Assembly: GCF_900582195.1 (NCBI RefSeq) | Contig: NZ_UTHA01000048.1 | Coordinates: 1-64,000 of the forward strand | Length of the DNA stretch: 64,000 nucleotides | Direction: 5' to 3' | Source: Pseudomonas viridiflava | GTDB taxonomy: Bacteria; Pseudomonadota; Gammaproteobacteria; Pseudomonadales; Pseudomonadaceae | Part shown: positions 44,625 to 54,025 of the stretch, one piece after another | Layout of the letters: the number at the start of each line of letters is the position of its first letter | Numbering within the stretch: the stretch's first letter is position 1 | Translations under genes and position numbers: made by a program | The notes under the pieces: model-generated | Seen by the model: only the letters and a program-made list of their open reading frames with translations | The model's database searches: none | What the model was told of the DNA's origin: nothing

Positions 44625-44840
44625 TCAGCCGACGGCGTGAAGTTCGTTGAGTCTGTGGATTCCCGCAGTGCCGGTCATACCGTCCCAGTTGTCGCCGCGT
44701 CCTTCTCGCCAGCCGTTGATCCAGGCTTGGCGTACCGACGGTAGAGTAAATGGGCAAAGCTCACGGGATTTGCCACCAACGCCATATTGATATCCGCGCA
44801 AAAATGCTCTTTCCAACGGATCACGCTTAAGTCTTCTCAT
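44625..44840 (-). CDS. rmf: Ribosome modulation factor
   Basis: 71 residues, basic at the N-terminus (MRRLKRDPLERAFLRGYQYG). Binds 70S ribosomes and promotes 100S dimers in stationary phase. The motif GYQYGVGGKSRELCPF and WINGWREGRGDNWDG match the family. GTGAGGGAAACACC precedes the ATG. It has a long upstream region, as expected for growth-phase control. Confidence 0.96.
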   Translation of the reverse strand: MRRLKRDPLERAFLRGYQYGVGGKSRELCPFTLPSVRQAWINGWREGRGDNWDGMTGTAGIHRLNELHAVG

Positions 44841-45373
44841 AGGGTGTTTCCCTCACTTGTTGACTGTTTTGTGTCGCGTTGACCTCAACCGAGGTCGGGC
44901 AGAAAACAACCTGCCATGGTGCGGCTCGCTGCCGGCGTGGCGAGCCAAGGTGTTGACGCCGTTGCGACGTCAACCTGTGATCAGTTCTAACCAATGAGTC
45001 ACACCGAGGGAATGATCGTTTTGTCATAAGGACGTAACGAAATTAGTGCTACAGCCATAAGTAACGACGGGTTTCATGCACTGTTTTTCAGCAAACCCCG
45101 GTATGATCGGCCCCGCGCTGGATGATGGGGTTAATCCTTTAGTGAGAATGACCCACGTTTGCGCTGGGGTATAAAGCGACGAAGGGTCGCTTTAAGACTT
45201 TTTGTTGCATCAACTTTTTTATCTGTCCCGGCATCTAAGCTCTTTTAACCCGAGCAGCGGGGATGGAACGGCACACCTTCGTGCCACGCGGGCGTTCTTT
45301 TAGAAAAGCGCCTGATTGAAAACCGGATCGGCAATGCGTTGCCGATTCACTAGCCAAAGGCTCTGGAAATACC
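44841..45373. other. Long intergenic region between divergent rmf and rlmKL
   Basis: 533 bp without a supportable gene. It must contain both promoters. A perfect 8-bp hairpin is at 45173-45193, and TATGAT at about 45102 could be a -10 box for rightward transcription. Confidence 0.5.
45173..45205 (+). terminator. Possible leader hairpin/attenuator upstream of rlmKL
   Basis: AAAGCGAC-GAAGG-GTCGCTTT is a perfect stem followed by AAGACTTTTTG. It could end a short leader RNA or attenuate rlmKL; a coding role is not visible. Confidence 0.4.
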
Positions 45374-47644
45374 ATGTCCGACCGTTTCGAACTCTTCCTC
45401 ACTTGCCCTAAAGGCCTTGAAGGCCTGCTCATCGAGGAAGCCGTCGGGCTTGGCCTTGAAGAAGCGCGCGAGCACACTTCCGCCGTGCGTGGCATGGCGA
45501 CCATGGAAACCGCTTATCGCCTGTGCCTCTGGTCGCGTCTGGCCAACCGCGTGTTGCTGGTACTCAAACGCTTCCCGATGAAGGACGCTGAAGACCTCTA
45601 CCACGGCGTGCTCGACATCGACTGGCAGGATCACATGCTCAGCGACGGCACCCTGGCCGTTGAATTCAGCGGCCACGGTTCCGGCATCGACAACACTCAC
45701 TTCGGCGCCCTGAAAGTCAAAGACGCCATCGTCGACAAACTGCGCACGCCGCAGGGCGACCGTCCGTCGATCGACAAGCTCAACCCGGACCTGCGCATTC
45801 ACCTGCGTCTGGATCGCGGCGAAGCGATTCTCTCCCTCGACCTGTCCGGCCACAGTCTGCACCAGCGCGGTTACCGACTGCAGCAGGGCGCTGCACCGCT
45901 GAAGGAAAACCTCGCGGCAGCCATCCTGATCCGTTCCGGCTGGCCCCGCATTGCCGCTGAAGGCGGAGCGTTGGCTGACCCGATGTGCGGTGTCGGTACG
46001 TTCCTCGTTGAAGCCGGGATGATCGCCGCCGATATGGCGCCGAACCTGCGCCGTGAGCAGTGGGGCTTCACCGCGTGGCTCGGTCACGTGCCGGCGCTGT
46101 GGAAAAAACTCCATGAAGAAGCCGTTGAACGTGCCGCCGCCGGTCTGGCCAAACCACCGCTGTGGATCCGCGGTTATGAAGCCGACCCACGTCTGATTCA
46201 ACCGGGCCGCAACAACGTTGAACGCGCCGGCCTGAGCGAGTGGATCAAGATCTACCAGGGCGAAGTGGCGACTTTCGAGCCGCGTCCGGATCAGAACCAG
46301 AAAGGCCTGGTCATCTGCAACCCACCGTACGGCGAGCGTCTCGGTGACGAGGCCAGCCTGCTGTATCTCTACCAGAACCTCGGCGAGCGTCTGCGTCAGG
46401 CCTGCCTGAACTGGGAAGCGGCGGTGTTCACCGGCGCGCCGGATCTGGGCAAGCGCATGGGCATCCGCAGCCACAAACAGTATTCGTTCTGGAACGGCGC
46501 GTTGCCGTGCAAGCTGCTGTTGATCAAAGTGCTGCCGGATCAGTTCGTCACTGGCGAGCGTCGTACCCCGGAACAGCGTCAGGCCGAGCGTGAGCAAGCG
46601 GCTTACGACCAGACCCCGGACGAGCCGCAAGAGCGCAAGTTCAACAAGAACGGCAACCCGATCAAGCCGACGCCAGCTCCGGCACCGGTGATCGAGCAGC
46701 CGCGCTTGAGCGAGGGCGGGCAGATGTTTGCCAACCGTCTGCAAAAGAACCTCAAGGCAATGAGCAAGTGGGTCAAGCGCGAAGGCATTGATTGCTACCG
46801 CGTCTACGATGCCGACATGCCTGAGTACGCGATGGCCATCGACCTGTACCACGATTGGGTACACGTTCAGGAATACGCCGCGCCAAAATCCATCGATCCG
46901 GAAAAAGCCTCTGCGCGTATGTTCGACGCGTTGGCGGCCATTCCGCAGGCGCTGAACGTCGACAAGAGCCGCGTGGTGGTCAAGCGCCGCGAGCGGCAGA
47001 GCGGCACCAAGCAGTACGAGCGTCAGGCGGCGCAGGGCAAGTTCAATGAAGTCAGCGAGGGCGGCGTGAAGTTGCTGGTCAACCTCACCGACTACCTCGA
47101 CACAGGCCTGTTCCTCGATCACCGCCCGATGCGCATGCGTATTCAGAAAGAGGCCGCCGGCAAGCGCTTCCTCAATCTGTTCTGCTACACCGCGACCGCC
47201 AGTGTGCACGCGGCCAAGGGCGGTGCGCGCAGCACTACCAGCGTCGACCTGTCGAAGACTTACCTCGACTGGGCGCGCCGCAACCTGTCGCTGAACGGTT
47301 ACTCCGACAAGAACCGTCTGGAGCAGGGCGATGTGATGGCGTGGCTGGAAAGCAGCCGGGACGAATACGATTTGATCTTCATCGATCCGCCGACCTTCTC
47401 CAACTCCAAACGCATGGAAGGCATCTTCGACGTGCAGCGTGATCAGGTGCAGTTGATTGACCTGGCCATGGCCCGTCTGGCAACCGGCGGTGTGTTGTAT
47501 TTCTCCAACAACTTCCGCAAGTTCCAGTTGGAAGAAAACCTCGCCGAGCGCTACGCGGTCGAGGAAATCAGCGCGCAGACCATTGACCCGGATTTTGCCC
47601 GCAACACCAAGATCCACCGCGCCTGGAAAATCACGGCTCGTTGA
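45374..47644 (+). CDS. rlmL: 23S rRNA (guanine) methyltransferase RlmKL, bifunctional
   Basis: 756 residues. Fusion enzyme that makes m2G2445 and m7G2069 of 23S rRNA. A THUMP domain (about 45-155) is followed by the RlmL methyltransferase with catalytic NPPYGERLGD, a proline-rich linker (KPTPAPAPVIEQPRL) near residue 440, then the RlmK methyltransferase with DPPTFSNSKRMEG. Length matches the fused gamma-proteobacterial form. RBS is weak (GGAAATACC). Confidence 0.96.
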   Translation: MSDRFELFLTCPKGLEGLLIEEAVGLGLEEAREHTSAVRGMATMETAYRLCLWSRLANRVLLVLKRFPMKDAEDLYHGVLDIDWQDHMLSDGTLAVEFSGHGSGIDNTHFGALKVKDAIVDKLRTPQGDRPSIDKLNPDLRIHLRLDRGEAILSLDLSGHSLHQRGYRLQQGAAPLKENLAAAILIRSGWPRIAAEGGALADPMCGVGTFLVEAGMIAADMAPNLRREQWGFTAWLGHVPALWKKLHEEAVERAAAGLAKPPLWIRGYEADPRLIQPGRNNVERAGLSEWIKIYQGEVATFEPRPDQNQKGLVICNPPYGERLGDEASLLYLYQNLGERLRQACLNWEAAVFTGAPDLGKRMGIRSHKQYSFWNGALPCKLLLIKVLPDQFVTGERRTPEQRQAEREQAAYDQTPDEPQERKFNKNGNPIKPTPAPAPVIEQPRLSEGGQMFANRLQKNLKAMSKWVKREGIDCYRVYDADMPEYAMAIDLYHDWVHVQEYAAPKSIDPEKASARMFDALAAIPQALNVDKSRVVVKRRERQSGTKQYERQAAQGKFNEVSEGGVKLLVNLTDYLDTGLFLDHRPMRMRIQKEAAGKRFLNLFCYTATASVHAAKGGARSTTSVDLSKTYLDWARRNLSLNGYSDKNRLEQGDVMAWLESSRDEYDLIFIDPPTFSNSKRMEGIFDVQRDQVQLIDLAMARLATGGVLYFSNNFRKFQLEENLAERYAVEEISAQTIDPDFARNTKIHRAWKITAR

Positions 47645-47789
47645 CACTTTGCCGGGTTGGATCCACAGAGCCTTGATTTTTAAAGGCTCCGTGGATCTGC
47701 CCGCGCTAGCTAAATTAGTGGCTAATAGCTATAACTCACACACGGTCAATGGGGTTTTCCCGTAAATGCTGGCGTAGTGAGTTGTCTTT

Positions 47790-50171
47790 ATGTCGTTGCA
47801 CCCCGTGCGCCCAAAGATTCTGGGTTTCATCAGTGAAGACGTCTCGGCCTGGCTGGTCGCGCTGCTGGTATTGCTCGCCGGCGGGATTCTCACGGGGCTG
47901 CTCGCCTGGGCCACTTACAATCAGTTCCAGCAACAAATCCGTCAGCGTTTTCAACTGCTGGCCAACGAACGTTACACCCGCATCGAAGAACGTTTTCAGG
48001 ATCAGGAACAACGCCTCGACGGCCTGCGCCGCTTCTTCGCCAACTCCGAATCGGTGTCCCGCACCGAATTCGACGGTTATACCCAACCCTTATTGATGCG
48101 CACCCAGGCTTATTCATTTGCCCTCAAGGTCAATGGGGCCGAGCGCGCCGCATTCGAGCAGCGCGTGCGTGACGAAGGCCTGAGCCACTTCACGATTCGT
48201 GAGCTGAATGCGCAGGGCGAGCTGCAACTGGCGGGCGTGCGCGATGAATACGTGCCGGTGCTCTACAGCCAGACGCAAAGTCGGCTCGGCTCACCGTTGG
48301 GTTATGACCTGCTCGCACAACCCCTGCGCCGGGATACCCTGCAACGTGCCGACAAACGCGGCGGGCTGGCGGTGTCGCAACCGATGCACCTGGTCAGTAT
48401 CGAGCCGTCCTATGCGCGCGGCGTGCTGCTGGTGGCGCCGGTAAGCCACAGTGGTGAACGCCGGTCTTTTGGCTATGTGATGGCGGTGATCAGCATGCGC
48501 CAGTTGTTGGCGGACGGTTTGCCGGATGCCTTCCATGACTATCTGTCGGTGCGCATTCTCGACATGTCGACCAATGATCAGCACGAAGTGTTGTTCGAGT
48601 CGACCAACGAGCCGGCGCCGAGCGCCTTGTCGGCCACGCGGTTGTTGCGCATGGCCGATCACGATTATCAGGTCGATATTCTGCCGAGCGAGGCGTTCGT
48701 TCAGGCCAATCATTCGTCGGTCGGCAGCGTGATCATTTTGGGTGGCTTGCTCAGTCTGTTGCTTAGCGCCTTGCTCTACGTGTTGGTCAGTCAGCGTCAG
48801 CGCGCCTTGCGCATGGTCGAACTGCGCACGCAGGAGCTGCACGCCAGCGAACAGGAGCTGCGCGGCACCCACGGCCAGTTGCGCGGCGTATTGAATGCGG
48901 CGACGCAGGTGGCAATCATCGCCACCGACCTGCGCGGGGTGATCAACACCTTCAACCCCGGCGCGGAACAAATGCTCGGCTACAGCAGCGCCCAAGTGGT
49001 CGGCCACATGACCCTGGAAAACCTGCATCTGCCCCGTGAGCTGGCGGCTCGCGCTACCGAATTGAGCGCACGCTACGGTAAAAGCATCCCGACCTGTCAC
49101 GCGATGCTGGTCGAGGGCGGCGAAGTCGGCGGCCACGAGGCCCGCGAGTGGACGCTGGTGCGCAGCGATGGCAGCCATATTCCGGTGAACATGCTCGCCA
49201 CGCCGGTGCTGGATGAGCAGGGGTTGTGGGTCGGGCACCTGGCCATCTGCATCGACATCACCGAGCGCAAGCGCGTGCACGAGGTGCTGGCGGCGCGGGA
49301 CGTGTTGCTGAAGAAACTCAGCGCGCATGTGCCCGGTGGTATCTATCAGTTCAAGATGGAATTCGATGGGCGCTTCAGTGTGATCTACGCCAGCGACGGC
49401 ATCCGCGAGATCTACGAGCTGGAGCCGGACGTCCTGCTGTTCAACGCCGAGGCGATCTTCACGCGCATTCATCCACAGGACGTTACCCGCGTGCGCTCCT
49501 CAATTCGCGCCTCGGCCGACAGCCTCAGCCCGTGGCGCGAGGAATACCGCGTGCAACTGCCCGAGCGCGGCCTGCGCTGGGTACGCGGCGAGGCAACGCC
49601 GGAAGAACTGCCGGGTGGCGGCGTGCTGTGGCATGGCTATATCTCGGACATTTCCGACCTCAAGCGCGTGGAAGAAGAACTGCGCGCGCTGTCGGTGACC
49701 GATTCGCTGACCGGCATCCATAACCGCCGCTACTTCCAGGAACGCCTGACCACGGAAATGGCCCGGGTCGAGCGCGGCGGCGGCGAGCTGTCGGTGATCA
49801 TGCTCGATATCGACCATTTCAAACGCATCAACGATCAGTATGGCCACGCTGTCGGTGACCGGGTGCTGCAGGCGGTGTGCGAGCGCATTGGCCATCGTTT
49901 GCGGTGTACCGATGTGTTCTGTCGCTTGGGCGGCGAGGAGTTCATGGTGCTGTGCCCGGACATCGACGGCGAACACGCGTACATGTTGGCGGTTGAGCTG
50001 TGGCAGGGTTTGCGCAGTGCGCCGGTGGATGTGGTCGGTGTGGTGACCGCGAGTTTCGGTATCGCCAGTTGGCGACCGGGGGAGGGCGCGGATGCGCTGT
50101 TGCTCAGGGCGGATTCGGGCGTGTATATGGCCAAGCAGCGCGGGCGCGATCGTGTCGAACAGATGAGCTAG
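47790..50171 (+). CDS. Membrane diguanylate cyclase with CHASE, PAS and GGDEF domains
   Basis: 793 residues. Membrane helix at about 23-45, a periplasmic CHASE sensor to about residue 305, second helix at about 312-333 (SVIILGGLLSLLLSALLYV), a PAS domain starting near LRGVLNAATQVAII, a second PAS/PAC block (YQFKMEFDGRFSVIYASD), and the cyclase. The active site is GGEEF at 714-718. The inhibitory I-site RxxD (RCTD) sits five residues before it, so product inhibition by c-di-GMP is expected. Ligand sensed by CHASE is unknown. Monocistronic. Confidence 0.94.
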   Translation: MSLHPVRPKILGFISEDVSAWLVALLVLLAGGILTGLLAWATYNQFQQQIRQRFQLLANERYTRIEERFQDQEQRLDGLRRFFANSESVSRTEFDGYTQPLLMRTQAYSFALKVNGAERAAFEQRVRDEGLSHFTIRELNAQGELQLAGVRDEYVPVLYSQTQSRLGSPLGYDLLAQPLRRDTLQRADKRGGLAVSQPMHLVSIEPSYARGVLLVAPVSHSGERRSFGYVMAVISMRQLLADGLPDAFHDYLSVRILDMSTNDQHEVLFESTNEPAPSALSATRLLRMADHDYQVDILPSEAFVQANHSSVGSVIILGGLLSLLLSALLYVLVSQRQRALRMVELRTQELHASEQELRGTHGQLRGVLNAATQVAIIATDLRGVINTFNPGAEQMLGYSSAQVVGHMTLENLHLPRELAARATELSARYGKSIPTCHAMLVEGGEVGGHEAREWTLVRSDGSHIPVNMLATPVLDEQGLWVGHLAICIDITERKRVHEVLAARDVLLKKLSAHVPGGIYQFKMEFDGRFSVIYASDGIREIYELEPDVLLFNAEAIFTRIHPQDVTRVRSSIRASADSLSPWREEYRVQLPERGLRWVRGEATPEELPGGGVLWHGYISDISDLKRVEEELRALSVTDSLTGIHNRRYFQERLTTEMARVERGGGELSVIMLDIDHFKRINDQYGHAVGDRVLQAVCERIGHRLRCTDVFCRLGGEEFMVLCPDIDGEHAYMLAVELWQGLRSAPVDVVGVVTASFGIASWRPGEGADALLLRADSGVYMAKQRGRDRVEQMS

Positions 50172-50188
50172 CCGCGACGCGATTCCCC

Positions 50189-50280
50189 TGTGGGAGCGAG
50201 CTTGCTCGCGAAGGGGCCCGAACAGTCAAGGAAGATATCGACTGTACTGACGCCTTCGCGAGCAAGCTCGCTCCCACAGG
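50189..50280. repeat. REP pair (inverted)
   Basis: Two opposed REP palindromes between the convergent cyclase and dacB genes. Confidence 0.93.
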
Positions 50281-50305
50281 GTTTTCTGGTGTTGCTTGAA
50301 CTGCG

Positions 50306-51766
50306 TTACAGAACCGAAGCGGTCTGCGCCAGTTTCGGCTGCTTGTACAGATCCAGCAGCACCTGATCCAGCACCGACGATGCCCCAAACGGAGCCTTGT
50401 CGTTGAGGATCGCCACTACTGCCCAGGTATTGCCATTCACATCACGGCTGAAACCGGCGATCGCGCGCACGGTGTTCAGGGTGCCGGTCTTGACGTGAGC
50501 CTCGCCGCGCATCGCCGTGGTCTTCAGGCGTTTGCGCATGGTGCCGTCGGTGCCGGCAATCGGCAGCGAGCTGATGTACTCGGCGGCATACGGGCTGTGC
50601 CACGCCGCTTGCAGCATGCTCGCCATCTCACGGGCGCTCACGCGTTCGGCACGCGACAGGCCGGAGCCGTTCTCCATCACCAGATGCGGCGCGGTGATGC
50701 CTTTCTTCGCCAGCCACTGACGCACTACGCGTTGTGCGGCTTTCGCATCATCACCGTCGGCATCGTTGCGAAAGCGCTGGCCAAGGCTGAGGAACAGTTG
50801 CTGGGCCATGGTGTTGTTACTGTATTTGTTGATGTCGCGGATGATTTCCGCCAGGTCCGGCGAGTAGGCGCGAGCCAGCAGTTTGGCGTTGCCCGGCGTC
50901 GAGGCCAGACGATCCTTGCCCTGAATGCTGCCGCCCAGTTCTTTCCAGATCGCGCGCACGGCGCCGGCGGTGTAGGTCGCGTGATCGAGCAGCGACAGGT
51001 AGGTCTGCGAGCTGCAACCTTCGCCCAACTGGCCGGCAACCGTCACGTTGACGCTGCCATCGGCTTGCGGCACCGGGTTGTAGCGCACGCCGCCGGTGCA
51101 TTGCTTGGAGGGCAGCGCCTTGACGGTGTTTTCGATGTGGATGCTGGCAATCGGCGGTTCTACCGAGATCAGCACGCGGCCACCATCATTGCGCGCGACA
51201 AAGCGCAGGGCCTTGAGGTTGACCAGCAGCGAATCCGGTTTGACCAGGAACGGTTTGTTCTCGTCGTTGCCATCATCGTTGAACTCCGGCAGCACTGGTT
51301 GCACGAAGAAATTGCGGTCGAGGATCAGATCGCCGGTGATCTGCGTCACGCCGTTGGCGCGCAGGTCGCGCATCAGCAGCCAGAGTTTTTCCATGTTCAG
51401 CTTTGGATCGCCGCCACCCTTGAGGTAAAGGTTGCCGTTGAGGATGCCGCCGCTGAGGTCGCCGTCGGTGTAGAACTCGGTTTTCCACTGATGATTGGGG
51501 CCGAGCATTTCCAGCGCCGCGTAGGTGGTCACCAGTTTCATGGTCGAGGCCGGATTGACCGAAACGTCGGCGTTGAACACGGTCGCCGTGCCCGGGCCTT
51601 CCAGCGGCACCATCACCAGCGACAGGGCGCTGGGCTGCAGCTTGCTGGCTTTGAGGGCTTTTTCGACATTCGGGGTAAGGGAAGTATTGATGGTGGCAGC
51701 GGAAACAGGCAGGGCCAAAGGCAGAAGAAGGCCGGCTAGAAACAGTGGACGCAACGATTTGATCAT
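50306..51766 (-). CDS. dacB: D-alanyl-D-alanine carboxypeptidase/endopeptidase (PBP4)
   Basis: 486 residues. Signal peptide (LFLAGLLLPLALPVSAA), then a class C penicillin-binding protein: SxxK at Ser74-Lys77 (STMK), SxN in KYSNNTMAQQ and KTG in HVKTGTLNT. Acts on peptidoglycan cross-links in the periplasm; loss of this enzyme induces AmpC in Pseudomonas. Monocistronic, diverging from yggL. Confidence 0.95.
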   Translation of the reverse strand: MIKSLRPLFLAGLLLPLALPVSAATINTSLTPNVEKALKASKLQPSALSLVMVPLEGPGTATVFNADVSVNPASTMKLVTTYAALEMLGPNHQWKTEFYTDGDLSGGILNGNLYLKGGGDPKLNMEKLWLLMRDLRANGVTQITGDLILDRNFFVQPVLPEFNDDGNDENKPFLVKPDSLLVNLKALRFVARNDGGRVLISVEPPIASIHIENTVKALPSKQCTGGVRYNPVPQADGSVNVTVAGQLGEGCSSQTYLSLLDHATYTAGAVRAIWKELGGSIQGKDRLASTPGNAKLLARAYSPDLAEIIRDINKYSNNTMAQQLFLSLGQRFRNDADGDDAKAAQRVVRQWLAKKGITAPHLVMENGSGLSRAERVSAREMASMLQAAWHSPYAAEYISSLPIAGTDGTMRKRLKTTAMRGEAHVKTGTLNTVRAIAGFSRDVNGNTWAVVAILNDKAPFGASSVLDQVLLDLYKQPKLAQTASVL

Positions 51767-51999
51767 ATGAAATAAAACCCTACAGTCGAGGGGAAAATAA
51801 CGAGGACATGGATGAAAAAGCCCTCAGCGGTCATGAAAGTGTCGGCATTATGCCCCAAGGTGTTACAGCTTGTGCCTTGTCGGGGGCGGCCAATACGTTA
51901 TTTTTTTACAGGCGGTCGGCTTCCGGGGCCAGAGAGTCGGGCAATCGCCGGCTTAAACTGGTAAAGTGCCGGCCGTTAATACTTAAGAGGATTGTTCCA

Positions 52000-52344
52000 A
52001 TGGCGACTAACCGTTCCCAGCGTCTGCGCAAAAAACTGTGCGTTGATGAATTTCAAGAGCTGGGTTTCGAACTGAACCTGGACTTCAAAGAAGACTTGTC
52101 CGAAGAAGCCATTGACGCTTTCCTCGAAGCCTTCATCAAAGAAGCCATGGAAGCCAATGGTCTGGGTTATGTGGGCGGCGACGACTTCGGTCTGGTTTGC
52201 CTGCAGAAGCGTGGCTCGGTCAACGAAGAGCAGCGCGCTGCCGTTGAAGCCTGGCTGAAAACCCGCTCCGAGCTGACCAAGTATGAAGTCAGCCCGCTGC
52301 TGGACGTTTGGTATCCGGAAAAGCCGATCAACGCGGCTAAGTGA
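52000..52344 (+). CDS. yggL: YggL family protein (50S-associated)
   Basis: 114 residues, DUF469. Begins MATNRSQRLRKKLCVDEFQE; a following acidic helical region and YVGGDDFGLVCLQKRGSV match the family, which has been linked to the large ribosomal subunit. AAGAGG lies 9 bases before the ATG; the upstream open frame to 51808 is not supported. Ends in a strong terminator. Confidence 0.93.
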   Translation: MATNRSQRLRKKLCVDEFQELGFELNLDFKEDLSEEAIDAFLEAFIKEAMEANGLGYVGGDDFGLVCLQKRGSVNEEQRAAVEAWLKTRSELTKYEVSPLLDVWYPEKPINAAK

Positions 52345-52350
52345 TACTGA

Positions 52351-52384
52351 AAAAAACGGCGACCTGAGGGTCGCCGTTTTTTTT
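52351..52384 (+). terminator. Rho-independent terminator of yggL
   Basis: AAAAACGGCGACC, loop TGAG, GGTCGCCGTTTTT: long perfect stem with T8. Confidence 0.95.
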
Positions 52385-52427
52385 CGTCTGGTGTTTGAGT
52401 GTTCGGCTCGGGATTTGCGGTGAGGCT

Positions 52428-52590
52428 ACCCCTCATCGGAACGCCGCCCGCCCAGCCCTCTCCCCGAGGAGAGGGAGCCGACTTGTGGGCTTTTCAAAAC
52501 CTGAGTTCGACTCGGTATCCCACGTCGGCGTATGTCTTCCAGACACCTCGGTCAGTCCCCTCTCCCCTTGGGAGAGGGTTAGTGAGGGGC
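52428..52590. repeat. MITE-like repeat, copy 4
   Basis: About 163 bp; right end GGGAGAGGGTTAGTGAGGGG, left end more diverged. The interior (CTTTTCAAAACCTGAGTTCG, then CGTCGGCGTATG, then CACCTCGGTCAGTCCCCTC) matches copy 1 closely. Lies against the 3' end of the BenE-type gene. Confidence 0.78.
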
Positions 52591-52598
52591 TTTTGACC

Positions 52599-53789
52599 TT
52601 AAGCCTTACGCCAATTCAAAATCACCAGCGTCAAAACCCCCGCCACAATCCCCCAAAACGCCGAACCAATGGAAAACAGCGTCAACCCCGACGCCGTGAC
52701 CATAAAGGTGATCAGCGCCGCCTCCCGTTCCTTCACCTCGGTCATGGCAATGCTCAAACCATTGATGATCGAACCGAATAGCGCCAGCGCGGCAATCGAT
52801 AGCACCAGTTCCTTCGGCAGCGCGGCAAACAACGCCGCCAAGGTTGCGCCGAACACCCCGGCAATCCCGTAGAAGATCCCGCACCAGACCGCCGCGGTGT
52901 AGCGCTTGTTGCGATCCTCATGGGCGTGCGGCCCGGTGCAGATTGCCGCGCTGATCGCTGCGAGGTTGATGCCGTGGGAGCCGAACGGCGCCAGCAATAG
53001 CGAAGCGATGCCGGTGGTGGTGATCAGTGGCGAGGCCGGGACGTTGTAGCCGTCGGCGCGCAACACGGCGATGCCTGGCATGTTCTGCGACGTCATGGCC
53101 ACTATGAACAATGGAATGCCAATGCTGATGGTCGCCGCCAGCGAGAAGTGCGGGGTGGTCCACACCGGCGTCGCCACTTCCAGATGAAAGCCGCTGAAAT
53201 CCAGCAGCCCCATGAAGCCAGACAGTGCGGTGCCGATCAGCAGCGCGGCGAGCACGGCATAACGTGGCGACAGGCGCTTGACCAGCAGATAGGTGAAAAA
53301 CATCCCCAGCACCAGCCCGGTACGATGCTGCGCGGCAACGAAAATTTCGCTGCCGATCTTGAACAGAATGCCTGCCAGCAATGCCGCCGCCAAAGAGGCC
53401 GGGATCTTTTTTACCAGCCGCTCGAAGCTGCCGGTCAGGCCGCAAATGGTCACCAGCACGGCGCAGGTGATGTAGGCGCCGATGGCCTCGCCATAACTGA
53501 CGCCGCCAAGGCTAGTGATCAGCAACGCTGCGCCCGGTGTCGACCAGGCGATGGTGATTGGCGTGCGATAACGCAGCGAGAGGCCGATCGAACACACCGC
53601 CATGCCGATCGAGATCGCCCAGATCCACGAAGAAATCTGCCCGCTGGTCAGGCCCGCCGCTTGTCCGGCCTGGAACATCAGCACCAGTGAACTGGTGTAG
53701 CCGGTCATCATCGCGATGAAACCGGCAACGATCGCCGACGGCGAGGTGTCGGCCAGTGGGCGCAGTTGAGTGTGGGTGGCGTCGTTCAT
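52599..53789 (-). CDS. BenE-family permease (benzoate/H+ symporter-like)
   Basis: 396 residues with about 12 membrane helices. BenE family, related to the nucleobase transporters. Segments SAIVAGFIAMMTGYTSSLVL and ITIAWSTPGAALLITS and the repeated FGSHGINLAAISAAICTGP are typical. No benzoate genes are nearby, so the substrate is open; the adjacency to a GntR gene and the purine oxidation cluster allows a purine-related role. The ATG at 53789 is chosen because the 26-codon upstream extension is translated REP sequence. Confidence 0.87.
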   Translation of the reverse strand: MNDATHTQLRPLADTSPSAIVAGFIAMMTGYTSSLVLMFQAGQAAGLTSGQISSWIWAISIGMAVCSIGLSLRYRTPITIAWSTPGAALLITSLGGVSYGEAIGAYITCAVLVTICGLTGSFERLVKKIPASLAAALLAGILFKIGSEIFVAAQHRTGLVLGMFFTYLLVKRLSPRYAVLAALLIGTALSGFMGLLDFSGFHLEVATPVWTTPHFSLAATISIGIPLFIVAMTSQNMPGIAVLRADGYNVPASPLITTTGIASLLLAPFGSHGINLAAISAAICTGPHAHEDRNKRYTAAVWCGIFYGIAGVFGATLAALFAALPKELVLSIAALALFGSIINGLSIAMTEVKEREAALITFMVTASGLTLFSIGSAFWGIVAGVLTLVILNWRKA

Positions 53790-53823
53790 GACGGCGGTGT
53801 TCCTTATACCAATGGAGATCCCT

Positions 53824-53916
53824 TGTGGGAGCGAGCTTGCTCGCGAAAGCGGTGTGTCAGTCGACATCTGTATTGACTGTCACGCCGCCTTCGCGAGCAA
53901 GCTCGCTCCCACAGGG
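53824..53916. repeat. REP pair (inverted)
   Basis: Two opposed REP palindromes upstream of the BenE-type gene; unusual in lying in a divergent promoter region rather than downstream of genes. Confidence 0.93.
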
Positions 53917-54025
53917 AATTGAGGGCGAGCAGCGGATTCTGTGATCAAGCCTAAACTCAATCGTAACGGATCGTTGCAATACAGCCGAAGTCACAAACAG
54001 CCGTACAGTCGTGTTGCCACCATTC

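Noticed and set aside
45350..47647. 765-codon open frame antisense to rlmKL
   Set aside because: Covers exactly the rlmKL gene in reverse; no motif or RBS of its own.
53790..53867. N-terminal extension of the BenE-type gene
   Set aside because: The added residues (SRASSLPQG) are translated REP sequence and there is no RBS before them.
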